From: Microbacterium hydrocarbonoxydans
GTDB lineage: Bacteria > Actinomycetota > Actinomycetes > Actinomycetales > Microbacteriaceae
Direction of reading: 5' to 3'
Assembly (NCBI RefSeq): GCF_023715885.1
Contig: NZ_JAMBOY010000007.1
Location: 95,259-159,258 of the forward strand
DNA: 64,000 bases
Shown: positions 36,901 through 46,321 of the stretch, in pieces
Numbering within the stretch: position 1 is the stretch's first letter
Layout of the letters: every line of letters starts with the position of its first letter
The notes under the pieces: generated by a model
Databases searched by the model: none
Told to the model about the DNA's origin: nothing
Seen by the model: only the letters and a program-made list of their open reading frames with translations
Program-made: the position numbers and the translations under genes

Positions 36901-38369
36901 CCGCGGTGGCCACGCCGCTGACGAACACGATCGTCCCTGAGACGGCTGCCACGGCACCGCGCCTCGCCTGGCTCCGCGACCGCGGCATGGGCGCGAGCGT
37001 CCTCGTCGCCGCGCTTTCAGCCGGGTTCGGCGTCGTGCTCGTCGAGACGACGGCCTATCTCGGAGCGGTGCTGCAGGCCGACCCGTTCATCGGCGACAGC
37101 GAGAGTCTCGCTCTCGTCGTCGGCATCCTCTCCGTCCTGCTCACGGGGGTCGCGATGTACGTCGCGGCGATCGTCACCGCCAACACGTTCTCAACGATCA
37201 TCGCGGGACGAACGCGCCAGATCGCCCTCATGCGTCTGATCGGCGCCTCGGCGCGATCTCAGCGCACGGAGGTCGGGAGGCAGGGGCTCATCGTCGGCGT
37301 GATCGGCGCGCTGCTCGGCCTCGCCGCGGGCATCGGGCTCGCCGCCGTGGGCGTGCAGATCGGATCGGAGCTGATCGGCACCTCGCCCGAGAGCTTCACG
37401 CTCGCCCAACCGTTCGTCGCGCTTCCGGTCGTCGGCGTCGCGCTCACCACCTGGGCCGCGGCGTGGGCAGGTTCGCGCCGCGTGCTGACCGTCACCCCGC
37501 TGCAGGCGATCGGCGGGTCGGTCGAGCGCACGCACGATGAGGTCTCGCGTCCCAGCCGCCACGTCGGCGCATGGATCCTGCTCGTCACGGGGGCCATCCT
37601 GCTCGCGGCCGGCGTCGGTCTCGGGCTGCTGCACCCGTTGGGCGTCGTCGTGGCGTTCTTCGGCGGAGTCCTGTCGTTCACGGGGCTCGCGACCGGGTCC
37701 GTCCTGTTCATGCCGCCCGTGCTGCGACTGGTCGGCCGGATGTTCGGGTCGAGCGCCACAGCGCGGCTCGCAGCCGAGAACGCGCTCCGTTACCCCGAGC
37801 GGTCCTCGCGCATGACGATCGGCGTGGTCATGGGGGTCACGCTCGTCACGTTGTTCGCCGTCGCCCTGGAATCGGTCAAGCAGATGATGATCGGCCAGTC
37901 GGGCGGTGAGGTGCCGCCGGAGTTCTTCGCCCCCTACGACGCGTTCGCCGGCGTCATGATGGTGCTCGTCGCGGTGTCGGCGGTGATCGCCGCAGTGGGT
38001 CTCGTCAACCTGCTGACGATCGGCGTCGTGCAGCGGCGCCGTGAGCTGGGGCTGCTGCGGTCGATCGGGCTGTCGAACCGCCAGGTGCGCCGCATGGTGC
38101 TGCTCGAGGCGACGCACATCACGGTCGCCGCGACCCTCACCGGCCTGGTGCTGGGTGTGGTCTACGGCTGGATCGCCGCACAGTCGCTGCTCGGCTCCGT
38201 GCCGACCTACCCCGACTTCGCTCCGGCCGGGCTCGTCGCACCGCACGTGCCGTGGCTCCCGGTCGTCATCATCGTCGTCGCGACGGCGGTGCTGACCCTC
38301 GTCGCGGCAGCCGCGCCGACCAGGCTCGCGACGCGGGTCGCCCCGGTCGAGGCGCTCGCCGCCGACTGA
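36897..38369 (+). CDS. FtsX-like ABC transporter permease
   Basis: 490 residues. Two FtsX units: the first about 65-175 (VLLTGVAMYVAAIVTANTFSTIIAGRTRQIALMRLIGAS), the second about 350-480 (VVQRRRELGLLRSIGLSNRQVRRMVLLEATHI). Four membrane segments per repeat fit the eight-segment BceB/YknZ-like layout. Paired with the MacB-type ATPase. Next to a two-component system, but the overall family does not have the large extracellular loop that marks BceB bacitracin sensors. Confidence 0.93.
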   Translation: MTAVATPLTNTIVPETAATAPRLAWLRDRGMGASVLVAALSAGFGVVLVETTAYLGAVLQADPFIGDSESLALVVGILSVLLTGVAMYVAAIVTANTFSTIIAGRTRQIALMRLIGASARSQRTEVGRQGLIVGVIGALLGLAAGIGLAAVGVQIGSELIGTSPESFTLAQPFVALPVVGVALTTWAAAWAGSRRVLTVTPLQAIGGSVERTHDEVSRPSRHVGAWILLVTGAILLAAGVGLGLLHPLGVVVAFFGGVLSFTGLATGSVLFMPPVLRLVGRMFGSSATARLAAENALRYPERSSRMTIGVVMGVTLVTLFAVALESVKQMMIGQSGGEVPPEFFAPYDAFAGVMMVLVAVSAVIAAVGLVNLLTIGVVQRRRELGLLRSIGLSNRQVRRMVLLEATHITVAATLTGLVLGVVYGWIAAQSLLGSVPTYPDFAPAGLVAPHVPWLPVVIIVVATAVLTLVAAAAPTRLATRVAPVEALAAD

Positions 38370-38436
38370 GCGTCATCTTCCGTCACCCTCGTCCCCGACG
38401 CGGCGCGAGGGTGACGTCGCGCTCTAGGCTGGACGG

Positions 38437-39093
38437 ATGCCGACTCCCTTCGACCAGTCCACGTATCAGGTGCGCCTCGATTGGGGCGTCGAGGGACTCG
38501 GCCGGCTGGCCCCGGCCGACGTCGTCGTGGTGGTCGACGTGCTGCGCTTCTCGTCGACGGTGGCGGATGCCGTCGCCGCCGGCGCGACCGTGTCGCTCGC
38601 CGACGCGGGGGAGTGGTCGCGCAACGGCGCGGCTGTGGCCGCTGCAGCGGAAAGGGCGACGGTCCTCCTCGGCAGTGTGCGCAACGCGGGTGCCGTCGCG
38701 CGGGCGATCGCCGTCGAGCAGGAGCGACGGCAGGCCCGCACTTCGGTCGCCGTGATCGCGGCGGGCGAGCTCGACAGCACGGGAGGACTCCGCTTCGCCG
38801 TGGAGGACCACCTCGGTGCGGGTGCGGTCATCGCCGCCCTCACCGATCTGGGCATCGACCACACCGCCCCGGATGCCGCGGTCGCGGCCGAAGGGTTCCG
38901 AGCCCTTCGCCGCGCGCTGCGCCACATGCTCAGCGCGAGCGGTTCGGCACGGGAGATCGCGGTCGGCGTACCCGCCACCGACCGCATGACGGCTGCGGGA
39001 TTGAGGCCGACCACCGCGACGGAGGCTGCCGAGCTCGACGCGATCGACGCGGTCCCGGTGCTGCGCGACGGGGTGTTCCTCGCCTTCGCGTGA
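38437..39093 (+). CDS. ComB-family 2-phosphosulfolactate phosphatase-like protein
   Basis: 218 residues matching the ComB family: VVVVVDVLRFSSTVADAVAAGA at the start, and GLRFAVEDHLGAGAVIAAL with the ComB-type Gly-Ala turn. ComB makes sulfolactate in coenzyme M synthesis in archaea. In actinobacteria without coenzyme M the substrate is unknown. Single gene; TAGGCT six bases before the ATG (leaderless). Confidence 0.82.
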   Translation: MPTPFDQSTYQVRLDWGVEGLGRLAPADVVVVVDVLRFSSTVADAVAAGATVSLADAGEWSRNGAAVAAAAERATVLLGSVRNAGAVARAIAVEQERRQARTSVAVIAAGELDSTGGLRFAVEDHLGAGAVIAALTDLGIDHTAPDAAVAAEGFRALRRALRHMLSASGSAREIAVGVPATDRMTAAGLRPTTATEAAELDAIDAVPVLRDGVFLAFA

Positions 39094-39134
39094 GTCTCGC
39101 GAGCGATCCGCCGACCTGGTCGTAGGGTCGTGGC

Positions 39135-39647
39135 ATGAGGTTCGTCCCCGCCTTCGTCCTCGACGCCGTCTTCGTGCTCGTCTTCGCCGTGATCGGGCGA
39201 GCGTCTCACCAGGAGGATGCCGCGGGCTTCCTCGTCACGGCCTGGCCGTTCCTCGTGGCCCTGCTGCTCGGGCATCTCACGGCGGCACTGCTGCCGGGTC
39301 GCCCGCGGCGGCCGTGGTCACTGGCGTGGGGCGCGGTCGTGTGGGTCGTGACTGTTGTGGGCGGCGTGCTTCTGCGCGTCGTCTCCGGCGATACGGCACA
39401 GGTCGCGTTCATCATCGTCGCGACACTGGTCCTCGGGGTGCTGCTGGTCGGGTGGCGCGCTGTGGCAGCGCTGCTCCGACGTCGGTCGAGTGCGCGGGCG
39501 GCCCATGCTCCCGCCGGTGACGACGATTCGCTCGACGGCGCGACCGAGCACACGGATTCTGCGTCGGACGAGGACACCGGTGCATCACAGCCGGCGGCGT
39601 CGGACGATGGCCCCGCGGAGCACGATCGCGATCCTCGTCGCGACTGA
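39135..39647 (+). CDS. DUF3054 membrane protein
   Basis: 170 residues: a family-typical start FVPAFVLDAVFVLVFAVIGRASH followed by four membrane segments, with the TAWPFLVALLLGHL motif, then a cytosolic acidic tail (about 120-170, rich in Asp, Ser, Glu). DUF3054 has no known role. Leaderless promoter TAGGGT, six bases upstream of ATG. It converges on the SprT-like gene. Confidence 0.85.
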   Translation: MRFVPAFVLDAVFVLVFAVIGRASHQEDAAGFLVTAWPFLVALLLGHLTAALLPGRPRRPWSLAWGAVVWVVTVVGGVLLRVVSGDTAQVAFIIVATLVLGVLLVGWRAVAALLRRRSSARAAHAPAGDDDSLDGATEHTDSASDEDTGASQPAASDDGPAEHDRDPRRD

Positions 39648-39676
39648 GCGCTCTCCGCAGACTGGCTCTGGCGGGC

Positions 39677-40165
39677 TCAGCGAGACATCTGCGCCGCGAG
39701 CCGGGTGTCGGCGGTGATCTCGCGACGGGTCCAGGCGAAGAGGTGCCGCGCGTCGAAGGTGCGTGAGCAGCGGGCGCACGACGTCGCGCGCGATGGCCGC
39801 CGGTGGCGGTACGTCACGTGTCCGGCCGGGCATCGGCCGACCCACGGAGCGAGCTCGACGGCGGTCTCGCCGTGGTGAGTCGTGCCGCCGACGTAGCCGA
39901 GGTCGCGCGCCACCCGCTTCCACACCGGTCCGTGCGCGGCGGCGTGCCCGGCGAGCGCATGGGCGACCTCGTGCAGCAGCACCTGATGGATCTCGTCGTC
40001 GTCGAACCGGGCAGCCAGATACCGCGACACCGTGATGCGCTTCTTCGAGTAGTCGCACTGGCCCGCGCGGCGCTTCGCGTGGTCGAACCCGAACGACCAG
40101 CTGTCGTCGAGGTGCATCGAGATGAGTGCTTCGCCCCAGACGCGCACCCGCTCAAGTTCCGCCAT
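39677..40165 (-). CDS. SprT-like zinc metalloprotease domain protein
   Basis: 162 residues. Catalytic HExxH in LLHEVAHALAGH (H65, E66, H69) followed by HGPVWKRVARDLGYVGG, the SprT/WSS1-like pattern, and a C-terminal zinc-ribbon-like Cys pair set (GRCPAGH ... SCARCSRTF). Human SPRTN and E. coli SprT share this core and act on DNA-protein crosslinks, which may or may not apply here. TAGCCT lies six bases before the ATG (leaderless). Confidence 0.88.
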   Translation of the reverse strand: MAELERVRVWGEALISMHLDDSWSFGFDHAKRRAGQCDYSKKRITVSRYLAARFDDDEIHQVLLHEVAHALAGHAAAHGPVWKRVARDLGYVGGTTHHGETAVELAPWVGRCPAGHVTYRHRRPSRATSCARCSRTFDARHLFAWTRREITADTRLAAQMSR

Positions 40166-40255
40166 GCGCTCAGGCTAAGCCATGCCGCCGACATCGCGGC
40201 GGCATCCACACGGACGCCGCCGCGCGGCATCCGTCCGTCGAGACGTCGAGCAGGG

Positions 40256-40783
40256 TCAGCCCGCGAGCAGTTCCGATGAGCGACGGCGCTCGGCCGCCTC
40301 GATCGCGAGCAGCACGGTCTCGAGCTCGCGGTCGTCGGCACCGGCCTCGCGACGCAGGAAGAGCGACTGCTTGAAGCTCTCCCGCGCCGTGTCGTAGTCG
40401 CCGGCCTCGTAGGCGTTGCGGCCGTGGTGGTGGTACGCGAACGCCGCGATCGACAGCCACCGCTGACCCTCCGCCTCGGTCGCGCATGTCGCCAGCTCCT
40501 GCTCGGCAGCGGCGTGGGCTCGGCGATGCTGCAGCACGGTCGCGTGCAGCACGCGCGCGCGGAGCACGTCCTTCCGCGTGCCGGCCATACGGGCCTGGCG
40601 CACGGTCTCGTCGGCGACGGCGAGCGCATCGTCGAGGCGGTTCAGCACCTTCAACAGCCACACCCGCTCCAGCAGAGCGGGCAGGCTGCGCTGGTCCGAG
40701 ATCTCCTCCAGGCGTGCCGCGCATTCATCGAGATCGACCAGTTCGCGAAGACTCTCGTGGTCGTATCCACGGATGAAACTCAT
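40256..40783 (-). CDS. helical-repeat (TPR-like) protein of unknown function
   Basis: 175 residues, rich in Ala, Leu, Arg and Glu. Amphipathic helices repeat with TPR-like spacing (SLPALLERVWLLKVLNRLDDALAVADETVRQAR; HATVLQHRRAHAAAEQELATCATEAEGQRWLSIAAFAYHHHGRNAYEAGDYDTARESFKQSLFLRR), the last one matching the TPR consensus well. I do not recognise a named family. The start has SD GAGAGGAG. No neighbour points to a role. Confidence 0.75.
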   Translation of the reverse strand: MSFIRGYDHESLRELVDLDECAARLEEISDQRSLPALLERVWLLKVLNRLDDALAVADETVRQARMAGTRKDVLRARVLHATVLQHRRAHAAAEQELATCATEAEGQRWLSIAAFAYHHHGRNAYEAGDYDTARESFKQSLFLRREAGADDRELETVLLAIEAAERRRSSELLAG

Positions 40784-40884
40784 TGCTCTCCTCTCGCAGC
40801 ATCCCCCGACCAGTGTGCCCTCCGTCGGAGCCCCAGCCGGGGCGGCACGCCCCGAGTCGCCGCATCCGATCGATCGGTCGATGC

Positions 40885-41745
40885 TCAGCGCAGGAAGAGC
40901 GAGGCGTCCGGACGCGGCGAGGCCACGGCATCCGCGTCCGTCACGACGCGCGCGCCCTGGATGAACGACGACACCTCAGCGCCCTGCGCGATCTTCGCCG
41001 GGTGCGGTCCTGCTGCCAGCATGCGCGGCAGCCATTCCGTCGGCAGGGGGGAGGCGGATGCCGCGATGACGAGGTTGCCGAAACGGCGACCCTTCAGCAC
41101 CTGGGTGTCGGCGAGGATGCCGATCTCGGGCAGCACCTCGGCGATCGTGGCGACCTGCCTGCGCGCGAACGCGAGACCGGGGCCGTCGGCGACGTTCACG
41201 AGCAGCACACCGGTGGGCGCGAGCAGGGCACGCAGCTCGCGGTAGAACTCGACGCTCGTGAGGTGGGCCGGAGTCTGCGCGCCCGAGTAGACGTCCGAGA
41301 CGACGAGGTCGCACGACCCCTGCAGTGCGGCGGGCAGGCGGCCGATACCCTCCCTGGCGTCGCCGATGCGCACCCGGACCGCGGCATCGCGGGGCAGCGG
41401 AAGATGCTCCTTCACGAGAGCGGCGAGCGGTGCCTCCCATTCGATGACCTGCTGCCTGGAGCCCGGCCGGGTGGCCGCCACATAGCGGGGGATGGTGAGC
41501 GCGCCCGCCCCGAGATGCAGCGCGGTGAGAGGTCCCTCGGGCAGCTGGTCGATCACCGCGCCCATCCGCACGATGTACTCGAAGTGCAGGTGCGTGGGGT
41601 CGTCGAGATCGACGTGCGACTGCGGGGTGTCGTCGACGATGAGCTCGAAGCCGCTCGTGAAGTCGGACGGGATGATGCGGGCGATGCCGCCGTGGTCGAG
41701 GCGGGTCTGCGGATGCTCGGTGTCGCGCGCTCTCGTCCTGCCCAT
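40885..41745 (-). CDS. spermidine synthase-fold protein
   Basis: 286 residues, a Rossmann methyltransferase-type fold of the polyamine synthase family: LHLGAGALTIPRYVAATRPG, VIEWEAPLAALV, CDLVVSDVYSGAQTPAHLTSVEFYRELRALLAPTGVLLVNVADG. Many actinobacterial members form the C-terminal half of a membrane MFS fusion; this one is free of any membrane part. No polyamine gene is near, so substrate and role are open. TAGTCT lies six bases before the ATG (leaderless). Confidence 0.85.
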   Translation of the reverse strand: MGRTRARDTEHPQTRLDHGGIARIIPSDFTSGFELIVDDTPQSHVDLDDPTHLHFEYIVRMGAVIDQLPEGPLTALHLGAGALTIPRYVAATRPGSRQQVIEWEAPLAALVKEHLPLPRDAAVRVRIGDAREGIGRLPAALQGSCDLVVSDVYSGAQTPAHLTSVEFYRELRALLAPTGVLLVNVADGPGLAFARRQVATIAEVLPEIGILADTQVLKGRRFGNLVIAASASPLPTEWLPRMLAAGPHPAKIAQGAEVSSFIQGARVVTDADAVASPRPDASLFLR

Positions 41746-41775
41746 GCTCCGAGACTACGCGCTCGTTCGCGTCGG

Positions 41776-43038
41776 TCAGCGGGACTGGTTGCCCACCGAG
41801 CACGTCTCCTGGTCGACGCTCTGCCCGGAGATCTCGGGAGGGAGCGTCGCACGCGGAGCCTCGGTGGGCGCGGCTGTGGCCGGCGCTTCCTCGGTCGGCG
41901 CCGGCTCCGTCGGCTCGACGAGTTCGACGCTCTGATTCGTCGCCACGTCGCCCGACAGCGAGACCGGCTCGCCCGCCGCGAGAGCCGCCCACAGGGGCTC
42001 TGCCGCCCGCTCGTCCGGCACGACTTTGATGCCCGGGTTGTCGGGGTCGTCGAGATTGGGGTACTGCACGAACACGAAGTCCGAGAACCGCACGTCCTTG
42101 AGCGCGAGGGCGAGCTGACTGAGCGTCAGCGGGTTGTTCAGCGACTGGCTCGGAACGATGTTGTCGGCGACGGTGTTCGCGAGCCGCAGCACGGTCGACG
42201 GATCGGTGAGCGTCTCGGCGCTGAGGATCTTCTTCGCCAGTCGCGACATGTACTGCTGCTGATTGGAGATGCGGGCGAGGTCGCTCTCGTCGCCGACGCC
42301 GTGGCGGGTGCGTATGAACGCGAGAGCGTCCGCGCCCGAGACCGTGTGGGTGCCGACGGGGAGGTCGATGCCGGCCTGAGGGTCGCGGATTCCGTCGCCC
42401 GCGACGCATACCTCGACGCCGCCGATCGCGTCGGTGATCTCGATCACGCCGTCGAAGCTGATCTTCGCGGCGAACTCGATCGGAATGCCGCTGAGGTCGG
42501 TGATGGTCTTCGCGATGCACGAGATGCCGGCGTGGTCGAACAGCGAGTTCATCGGCGCCTTCGACATCGACGAGGCGGTCGAGCCGTCGTCTCGCGTGCA
42601 CTCGGGGACGCGCACCATCAGGTCGCGCGGAAACGACACCACGGTGACGTTTCGGGGTGCGGCCGACACGTGCACGAGGAGATTGACGTCGTTGCGGATG
42701 CCGTCGTCGGCCTCCTCGCACCGCTCGCCGAGGAGCTGGGTGGTGATCTCGCCGCACTCGTCCGTCCCGACGACGAGGATGTTGAACGCCTTGTCGTCCG
42801 GATAGGCGCCCAGTGCCGGCGGAGCGGCGTCGCCGCCGTCCTCGAGGGCGACGGCGCCGTCGCCGGTGCGGTTGAGGAGGTCGGCCGCGACGAAGCCGCC
42901 GATGGCGATGGCCGATACCAGAAGCACGCTGAGCGAGATGCCCAGGATCTTCAGGAAGGATGAGAGAGCCGTGGGCGTCGGCAGGGTCGCGTGGCGTGCG
43001 ACGGTCGATCTTCTCGTGTCATCCAGGGCGCCTGACAT
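41776..43038 (-). CDS. LytR-CpsA-Psr (LCP) family cell-wall protein
   Basis: 420 residues. Cytosolic N-tail, one membrane segment (about 28-52), then the extracellular LCP domain with the expected Arg/Asp set: FNILVVGTDE, NDVNLLVHVSAA, FPRDLMVRVPEC, FIRTRHGVGDESDLARISNQQQYMSRL. LCP enzymes transfer wall polymers (arabinogalactan or teichoic acids) from lipid carrier to peptidoglycan. C-terminal Pro/Thr/Glu-rich tail (about 375-410). TAGGCT lies seven bases before the ATG (leaderless). Confidence 0.93.
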   Translation of the reverse strand: MSGALDDTRRSTVARHATLPTPTALSSFLKILGISLSVLLVSAIAIGGFVAADLLNRTGDGAVALEDGGDAAPPALGAYPDDKAFNILVVGTDECGEITTQLLGERCEEADDGIRNDVNLLVHVSAAPRNVTVVSFPRDLMVRVPECTRDDGSTASSMSKAPMNSLFDHAGISCIAKTITDLSGIPIEFAAKISFDGVIEITDAIGGVEVCVAGDGIRDPQAGIDLPVGTHTVSGADALAFIRTRHGVGDESDLARISNQQQYMSRLAKKILSAETLTDPSTVLRLANTVADNIVPSQSLNNPLTLSQLALALKDVRFSDFVFVQYPNLDDPDNPGIKVVPDERAAEPLWAALAAGEPVSLSGDVATNQSVELVEPTEPAPTEEAPATAAPTEAPRATLPPEISGQSVDQETCSVGNQSR

Positions 43039-43107
43039 GCGGCAGAGCCTACTCGGCGAGCCTGACGAAGAGCGATGTTACGGGTGCATGACGTTTCCGA
43101 GAGGAAC

Positions 43108-43136
43108 TTGCAGGGAATTAGTTAGTCGTGAATACT
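43108..43136 (+). promoter_or_regulatory. promoter of the amino-sugar importer operon
   Basis: TTGCAG (43108-43113) and AATACT (43131-43136) are 17 bases apart. The leader to ATG 43196 is about 53 bases and carries a good SD. The stretch from 43114 to 43142 is unusually AT-rich and may also hold an operator for the RpiR regulator; no clear palindrome is seen. Confidence 0.5.
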
Positions 43137-43195
43137 TTTTCCTACGTGGTAGGCAGCACCCGAGCCCGCCAGGACGTTCAAAGAGGAGATCCCTG

Positions 43196-44491
43196 ATGCA
43201 TAAGCGCATCCTTCCGGTCGTGGCGCTCGGCGCTGTGGCCACCCTGGGCCTGGCGGCCTGCGCCGGCGGAGCCGGTGACGACAACGGCGGAGCGGTCGAC
43301 GGCGAGGGCCAGGAGCTCACCGTCTGGATCATGAAGGGCACCAACCCCGACTCCAGCGCCTTCTACGACGAGGTCTCCAAGGCTTTCGAGGACGAGACCG
43401 GTGCGACCGTCACCATCGAGGAGATCCAGTGGGCGGACGCCCACGACCGGTTCGTGACCTCGATCGCCGGCGGCACCACCCCCGACATCGCCGAGACCGG
43501 CACCACCTGGACCGCGGAGTTCGCCGACGCCGGTGCTCTCGAGCCGCTCGACGAGTACGTCGACGCCGAGAAGGGCCTGCGCGACGACCTCGTGGAGGGC
43601 CTCGCGGTCGCCGGCACCTACGACGACGAGCTGTACGGCATGCCCTGGTACGCCGGCGTCCGTTCGCTCGTCTACCGCACCGACGTGTTCGAGGAGCTCG
43701 GTCTCGAGGCTCCGAAGACGTGGGACGACATCGTCGCCGCCGGTGAGGCCATCAAGGCCGCCAAGCCCGACATGCTCCCGTTCCCCGTTCCGGGTGACGC
43801 CGAGTTCCAGGTCTACCCCTGGGTCTGGGGCGCCGGTGGCGAGGTCGCCACGCAGGACGGCGGCGAGTGGACCAGCGAGCTCGACAGCAAGGAGTCCCAG
43901 GCCGGAATCGAGTTCTACACCGGACTCGCGACCGAGCACGGCTTCTCCTCGGCGGGTGCCACCACCTGGAAGGAGACCGACCTCCGCGACGCCTTCACGC
44001 AGGGCAATGTCGCGATGATGCTCTCCGGCTCGTGGACCCCCAAGGCCCTCATCGAGGCCGCCCCCGACCTCGACGGCAAGATCGGCGCCGCCGTGATCCC
44101 CGGTGAGGACGGCGGCATCGCTCCGTCCGTGCTCGGCGGATCGCACCTCTCGGTGTTCAACACGACGAAGAACGCCGATCTCGCGTGGCAGTTCGTCAAG
44201 CTCATGACCACGGGCGAGTTCGCCGAGAAGTGGGCGGACGAGACCGGTTACTTCCCCGGCGTGCAGTCGGCGATGGAAGAGGCCCTCGCCTCGACCGACC
44301 CGCTCGTCGCTCCGTTCGCGGAGCAGATGGTCGAGGGAGGCGCTTCCGTGCCGGTGACGCCGAACTTCGGTGCCGTCCAGGCCAAGAAGACCACCAACGC
44401 CATGATCCAGGCCATTCTCAGCGGGCAGAAGGACGTCGCCACGGCGACGAAGGATGCCGCTGCGGAGATGACCGAGCTGCTCAACCAGTAA
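43196..44491 (+). CDS. amino-sugar/oligosaccharide ABC importer, substrate-binding lipoprotein
   Basis: 431 residues from ATG 43196 (SD GAGGAG about eight bases away; the longer frame is a shadow). Signal peptide with lipobox LGLAAC (C22), then an SBP_bac_1 domain of the CUT1 carbohydrate class: LTVWIMKGTNPDSSAFYDEVSKAFEDETGATVTIEE and a C-terminal helical part ending VATATKDAAAEMTELLNQ. Operon context with a NagZ-type enzyme and an RpiR regulator points to chito-oligosaccharides or GlcNAc-containing fragments. Confidence 0.91.
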   Translation: MHKRILPVVALGAVATLGLAACAGGAGDDNGGAVDGEGQELTVWIMKGTNPDSSAFYDEVSKAFEDETGATVTIEEIQWADAHDRFVTSIAGGTTPDIAETGTTWTAEFADAGALEPLDEYVDAEKGLRDDLVEGLAVAGTYDDELYGMPWYAGVRSLVYRTDVFEELGLEAPKTWDDIVAAGEAIKAAKPDMLPFPVPGDAEFQVYPWVWGAGGEVATQDGGEWTSELDSKESQAGIEFYTGLATEHGFSSAGATTWKETDLRDAFTQGNVAMMLSGSWTPKALIEAAPDLDGKIGAAVIPGEDGGIAPSVLGGSHLSVFNTTKNADLAWQFVKLMTTGEFAEKWADETGYFPGVQSAMEEALASTDPLVAPFAEQMVEGGASVPVTPNFGAVQAKKTTNAMIQAILSGQKDVATATKDAAAEMTELLNQ

Positions 44492-44513
44492 GACAGTTAG
44501 GCAATATCACCCC

Positions 44514-45491
44514 ATGTCGATGGTGCACGCGCCACTGCCGGTCGCGGAGGCGGAGTCCAGCTCCGCCCCCGTGGCCGGCGGCCGGCCGAAGAAGCGAGGC
44601 CTCTCGCTGATCACGGCTCGCCCCTGGCTCCTTCTCGCTCCCGGGCTGATCATCCTCGCGGTGCTCATGCTCTGGCCGCTCGTCCAGGTGGTCATCTACT
44701 CACTGCAGGACTACGGTCTGCGTGAGATCAACACGGGGGAGAGCAACTGGATCGGCCTCGGGAACTACGTCGAGGCGCTCACCAACCCGACGCTCTGGAC
44801 GGTGGTGCTGCCGAACACCGTCGGCTTCGCAGCCGTCGCCGTTTTCGTCACGGTCGCCGTCGGCACGCTCGTGGCCCTGCTGCTCGCTCGCCTCGGCCCG
44901 GTGTGGCGCACCATCGTCTCCAGCTGCATCATGGTCGCGTGGGCGATGCCCGCCGTGACCGGCACGTATGTCTGGACCTTCATCTTCGACGCCGACCGCG
45001 GCATCTTCAACACCGTGCTGCAGAACCTCGGCCTCATCGACGGGGCTGTGAACTGGTTCACGAACCAGTGGTCGTTCTACGGCATCGTGCTCCTCAACGT
45101 CGTGCACCACGGCTTCCCGTTCGTGGCGATCACGGTGCTCGCCGGCCTCCTCGGCGTCTCCAAGGAGATGCTCGAGGCTGCGGCGCTGGACGGCGCGAAC
45201 GCCTGGACGCGCTTCTGGAAGATCATCTTCCCGACTCTCAAGCCCGTCTTCTCGGTCGTCATCATCCTGTCGACGATCTGGGACTTCAAGGTCTTCGCGC
45301 AGGTCTACCTCATGCCCGGCGGAGGCGGGGGCAACAGGCAGGTCCTCAACCTCGGCGTCTGGTCGTACGTGGAGTCCTTCGGGCAGAACCGCTACGGCTT
45401 CGGCGCGGCGCTCGCCGTGCTGCTCACGCTCGTGCTGATCGGCATCACGATCGTCTACATCCGATCCCTCATGAAGGAGGACGAGCTGTGA
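44514..45491 (+). CDS. CUT1 sugar ABC importer permease (first)
   Basis: 325 residues, six membrane segments after a ~40-residue cytosolic tail. EAA loop reads EMLEAAALDGANAWTRFWKIIFPTLKPV. Works with the second permease as a heterodimer. The operon lacks an ATPase; CUT1 systems in actinobacteria are usually powered by a shared ATPase (MsiK-like). ATG 44514 has a second ATG two codons later; either may be used. Stop overlaps the next GTG. Confidence 0.92.
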   Translation: MSMVHAPLPVAEAESSSAPVAGGRPKKRGLSLITARPWLLLAPGLIILAVLMLWPLVQVVIYSLQDYGLREINTGESNWIGLGNYVEALTNPTLWTVVLPNTVGFAAVAVFVTVAVGTLVALLLARLGPVWRTIVSSCIMVAWAMPAVTGTYVWTFIFDADRGIFNTVLQNLGLIDGAVNWFTNQWSFYGIVLLNVVHHGFPFVAITVLAGLLGVSKEMLEAAALDGANAWTRFWKIIFPTLKPVFSVVIILSTIWDFKVFAQVYLMPGGGGGNRQVLNLGVWSYVESFGQNRYGFGAALAVLLTLVLIGITIVYIRSLMKEDEL

Positions 45492-46321
45492 ACCCGCGCC
45501 CCAGGCTCCGCTCGCGCATCGGCGTCGGGATCGGCGTCGCCGCCGTCCTGATCTTCACTCTGTTCCCCGTCTACTGGATGGTCTCCAGCGCCTTCGACAA
45601 GAAGGCGTCGTCGGGAGGTCAGTCGCTGCTGCCGCAGGAGTTCAGCTTCGACAACTTCGCCTTCGTCCTGACCGAGGGCGGCTTCGGCACCTACCTCCGC
45701 AACTCGGCGATCGTGGCGCTCGTGACCGTGCTCGTGAGCGCGCTCGTGTGTCTGCTCGCCGCCGTCGCGGTCGCGCGGTTCAAGTTCAAGTTCCGCACGA
45801 CGATCCTCATGATGATCCTCGTGGTGCAGATGGTGCCGCTCGAGGCGCTCGTGATCCCCCTCTTCCTGCAGGTCAAGAGCCTCGGGCTGCTCAACAGCAT
45901 CCTGGGTCTGATGGTCGTCTACGTCGCGCTCTCGCTGGCCTTCGGTATCTGGATGCTGCGCGGCTTCGTCGCCGCGGTGCCCGTCGAGCTCGAGGAGGCC
46001 GCGTACATCGACGGCGCGAGCTGGTGGCGCATGTTCCGCTCGATTCTGCTGCCGCTCGTGATGCCGGGCCTCGTCGCGACCAGCATCTTCAGCTTCATCA
46101 CCGCGTGGAACGAGTTCATCTTCGCGATGACGATCCTCGGCGCGCAGACCGACCAGTACACGGTGTCGATCGGTCTCAAGTCGTTCTTCGGCCTGTACGC
46201 CAACGACTGGGGCAGCATCATGGCCGCGTCGACCATCATCACGGTGCCGGTCATGATCTTCTTCGTCATCGTGCAGCGCCGTCTGTCGGCAGGCATGGTC
46301 GCGGGAGCGGTGAAGGGATGA
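45488..46321 (+). CDS. CUT1 sugar ABC importer permease (second)
   Basis: 277 residues from GTG 45488, six membrane segments. EAA loop reads ELEEAAYIDGASWWRMFRSILLPLVMPG. The start is fixed by GTGA overlap with the first permease, and its stop overlaps the next ATG (ATGA). Confidence 0.92.
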   Translation: MNPRPRLRSRIGVGIGVAAVLIFTLFPVYWMVSSAFDKKASSGGQSLLPQEFSFDNFAFVLTEGGFGTYLRNSAIVALVTVLVSALVCLLAAVAVARFKFKFRTTILMMILVVQMVPLEALVIPLFLQVKSLGLLNSILGLMVVYVALSLAFGIWMLRGFVAAVPVELEEAAYIDGASWWRMFRSILLPLVMPGLVATSIFSFITAWNEFIFAMTILGAQTDQYTVSIGLKSFFGLYANDWGSIMAASTIITVPVMIFFVIVQRRLSAGMVAGAVKG

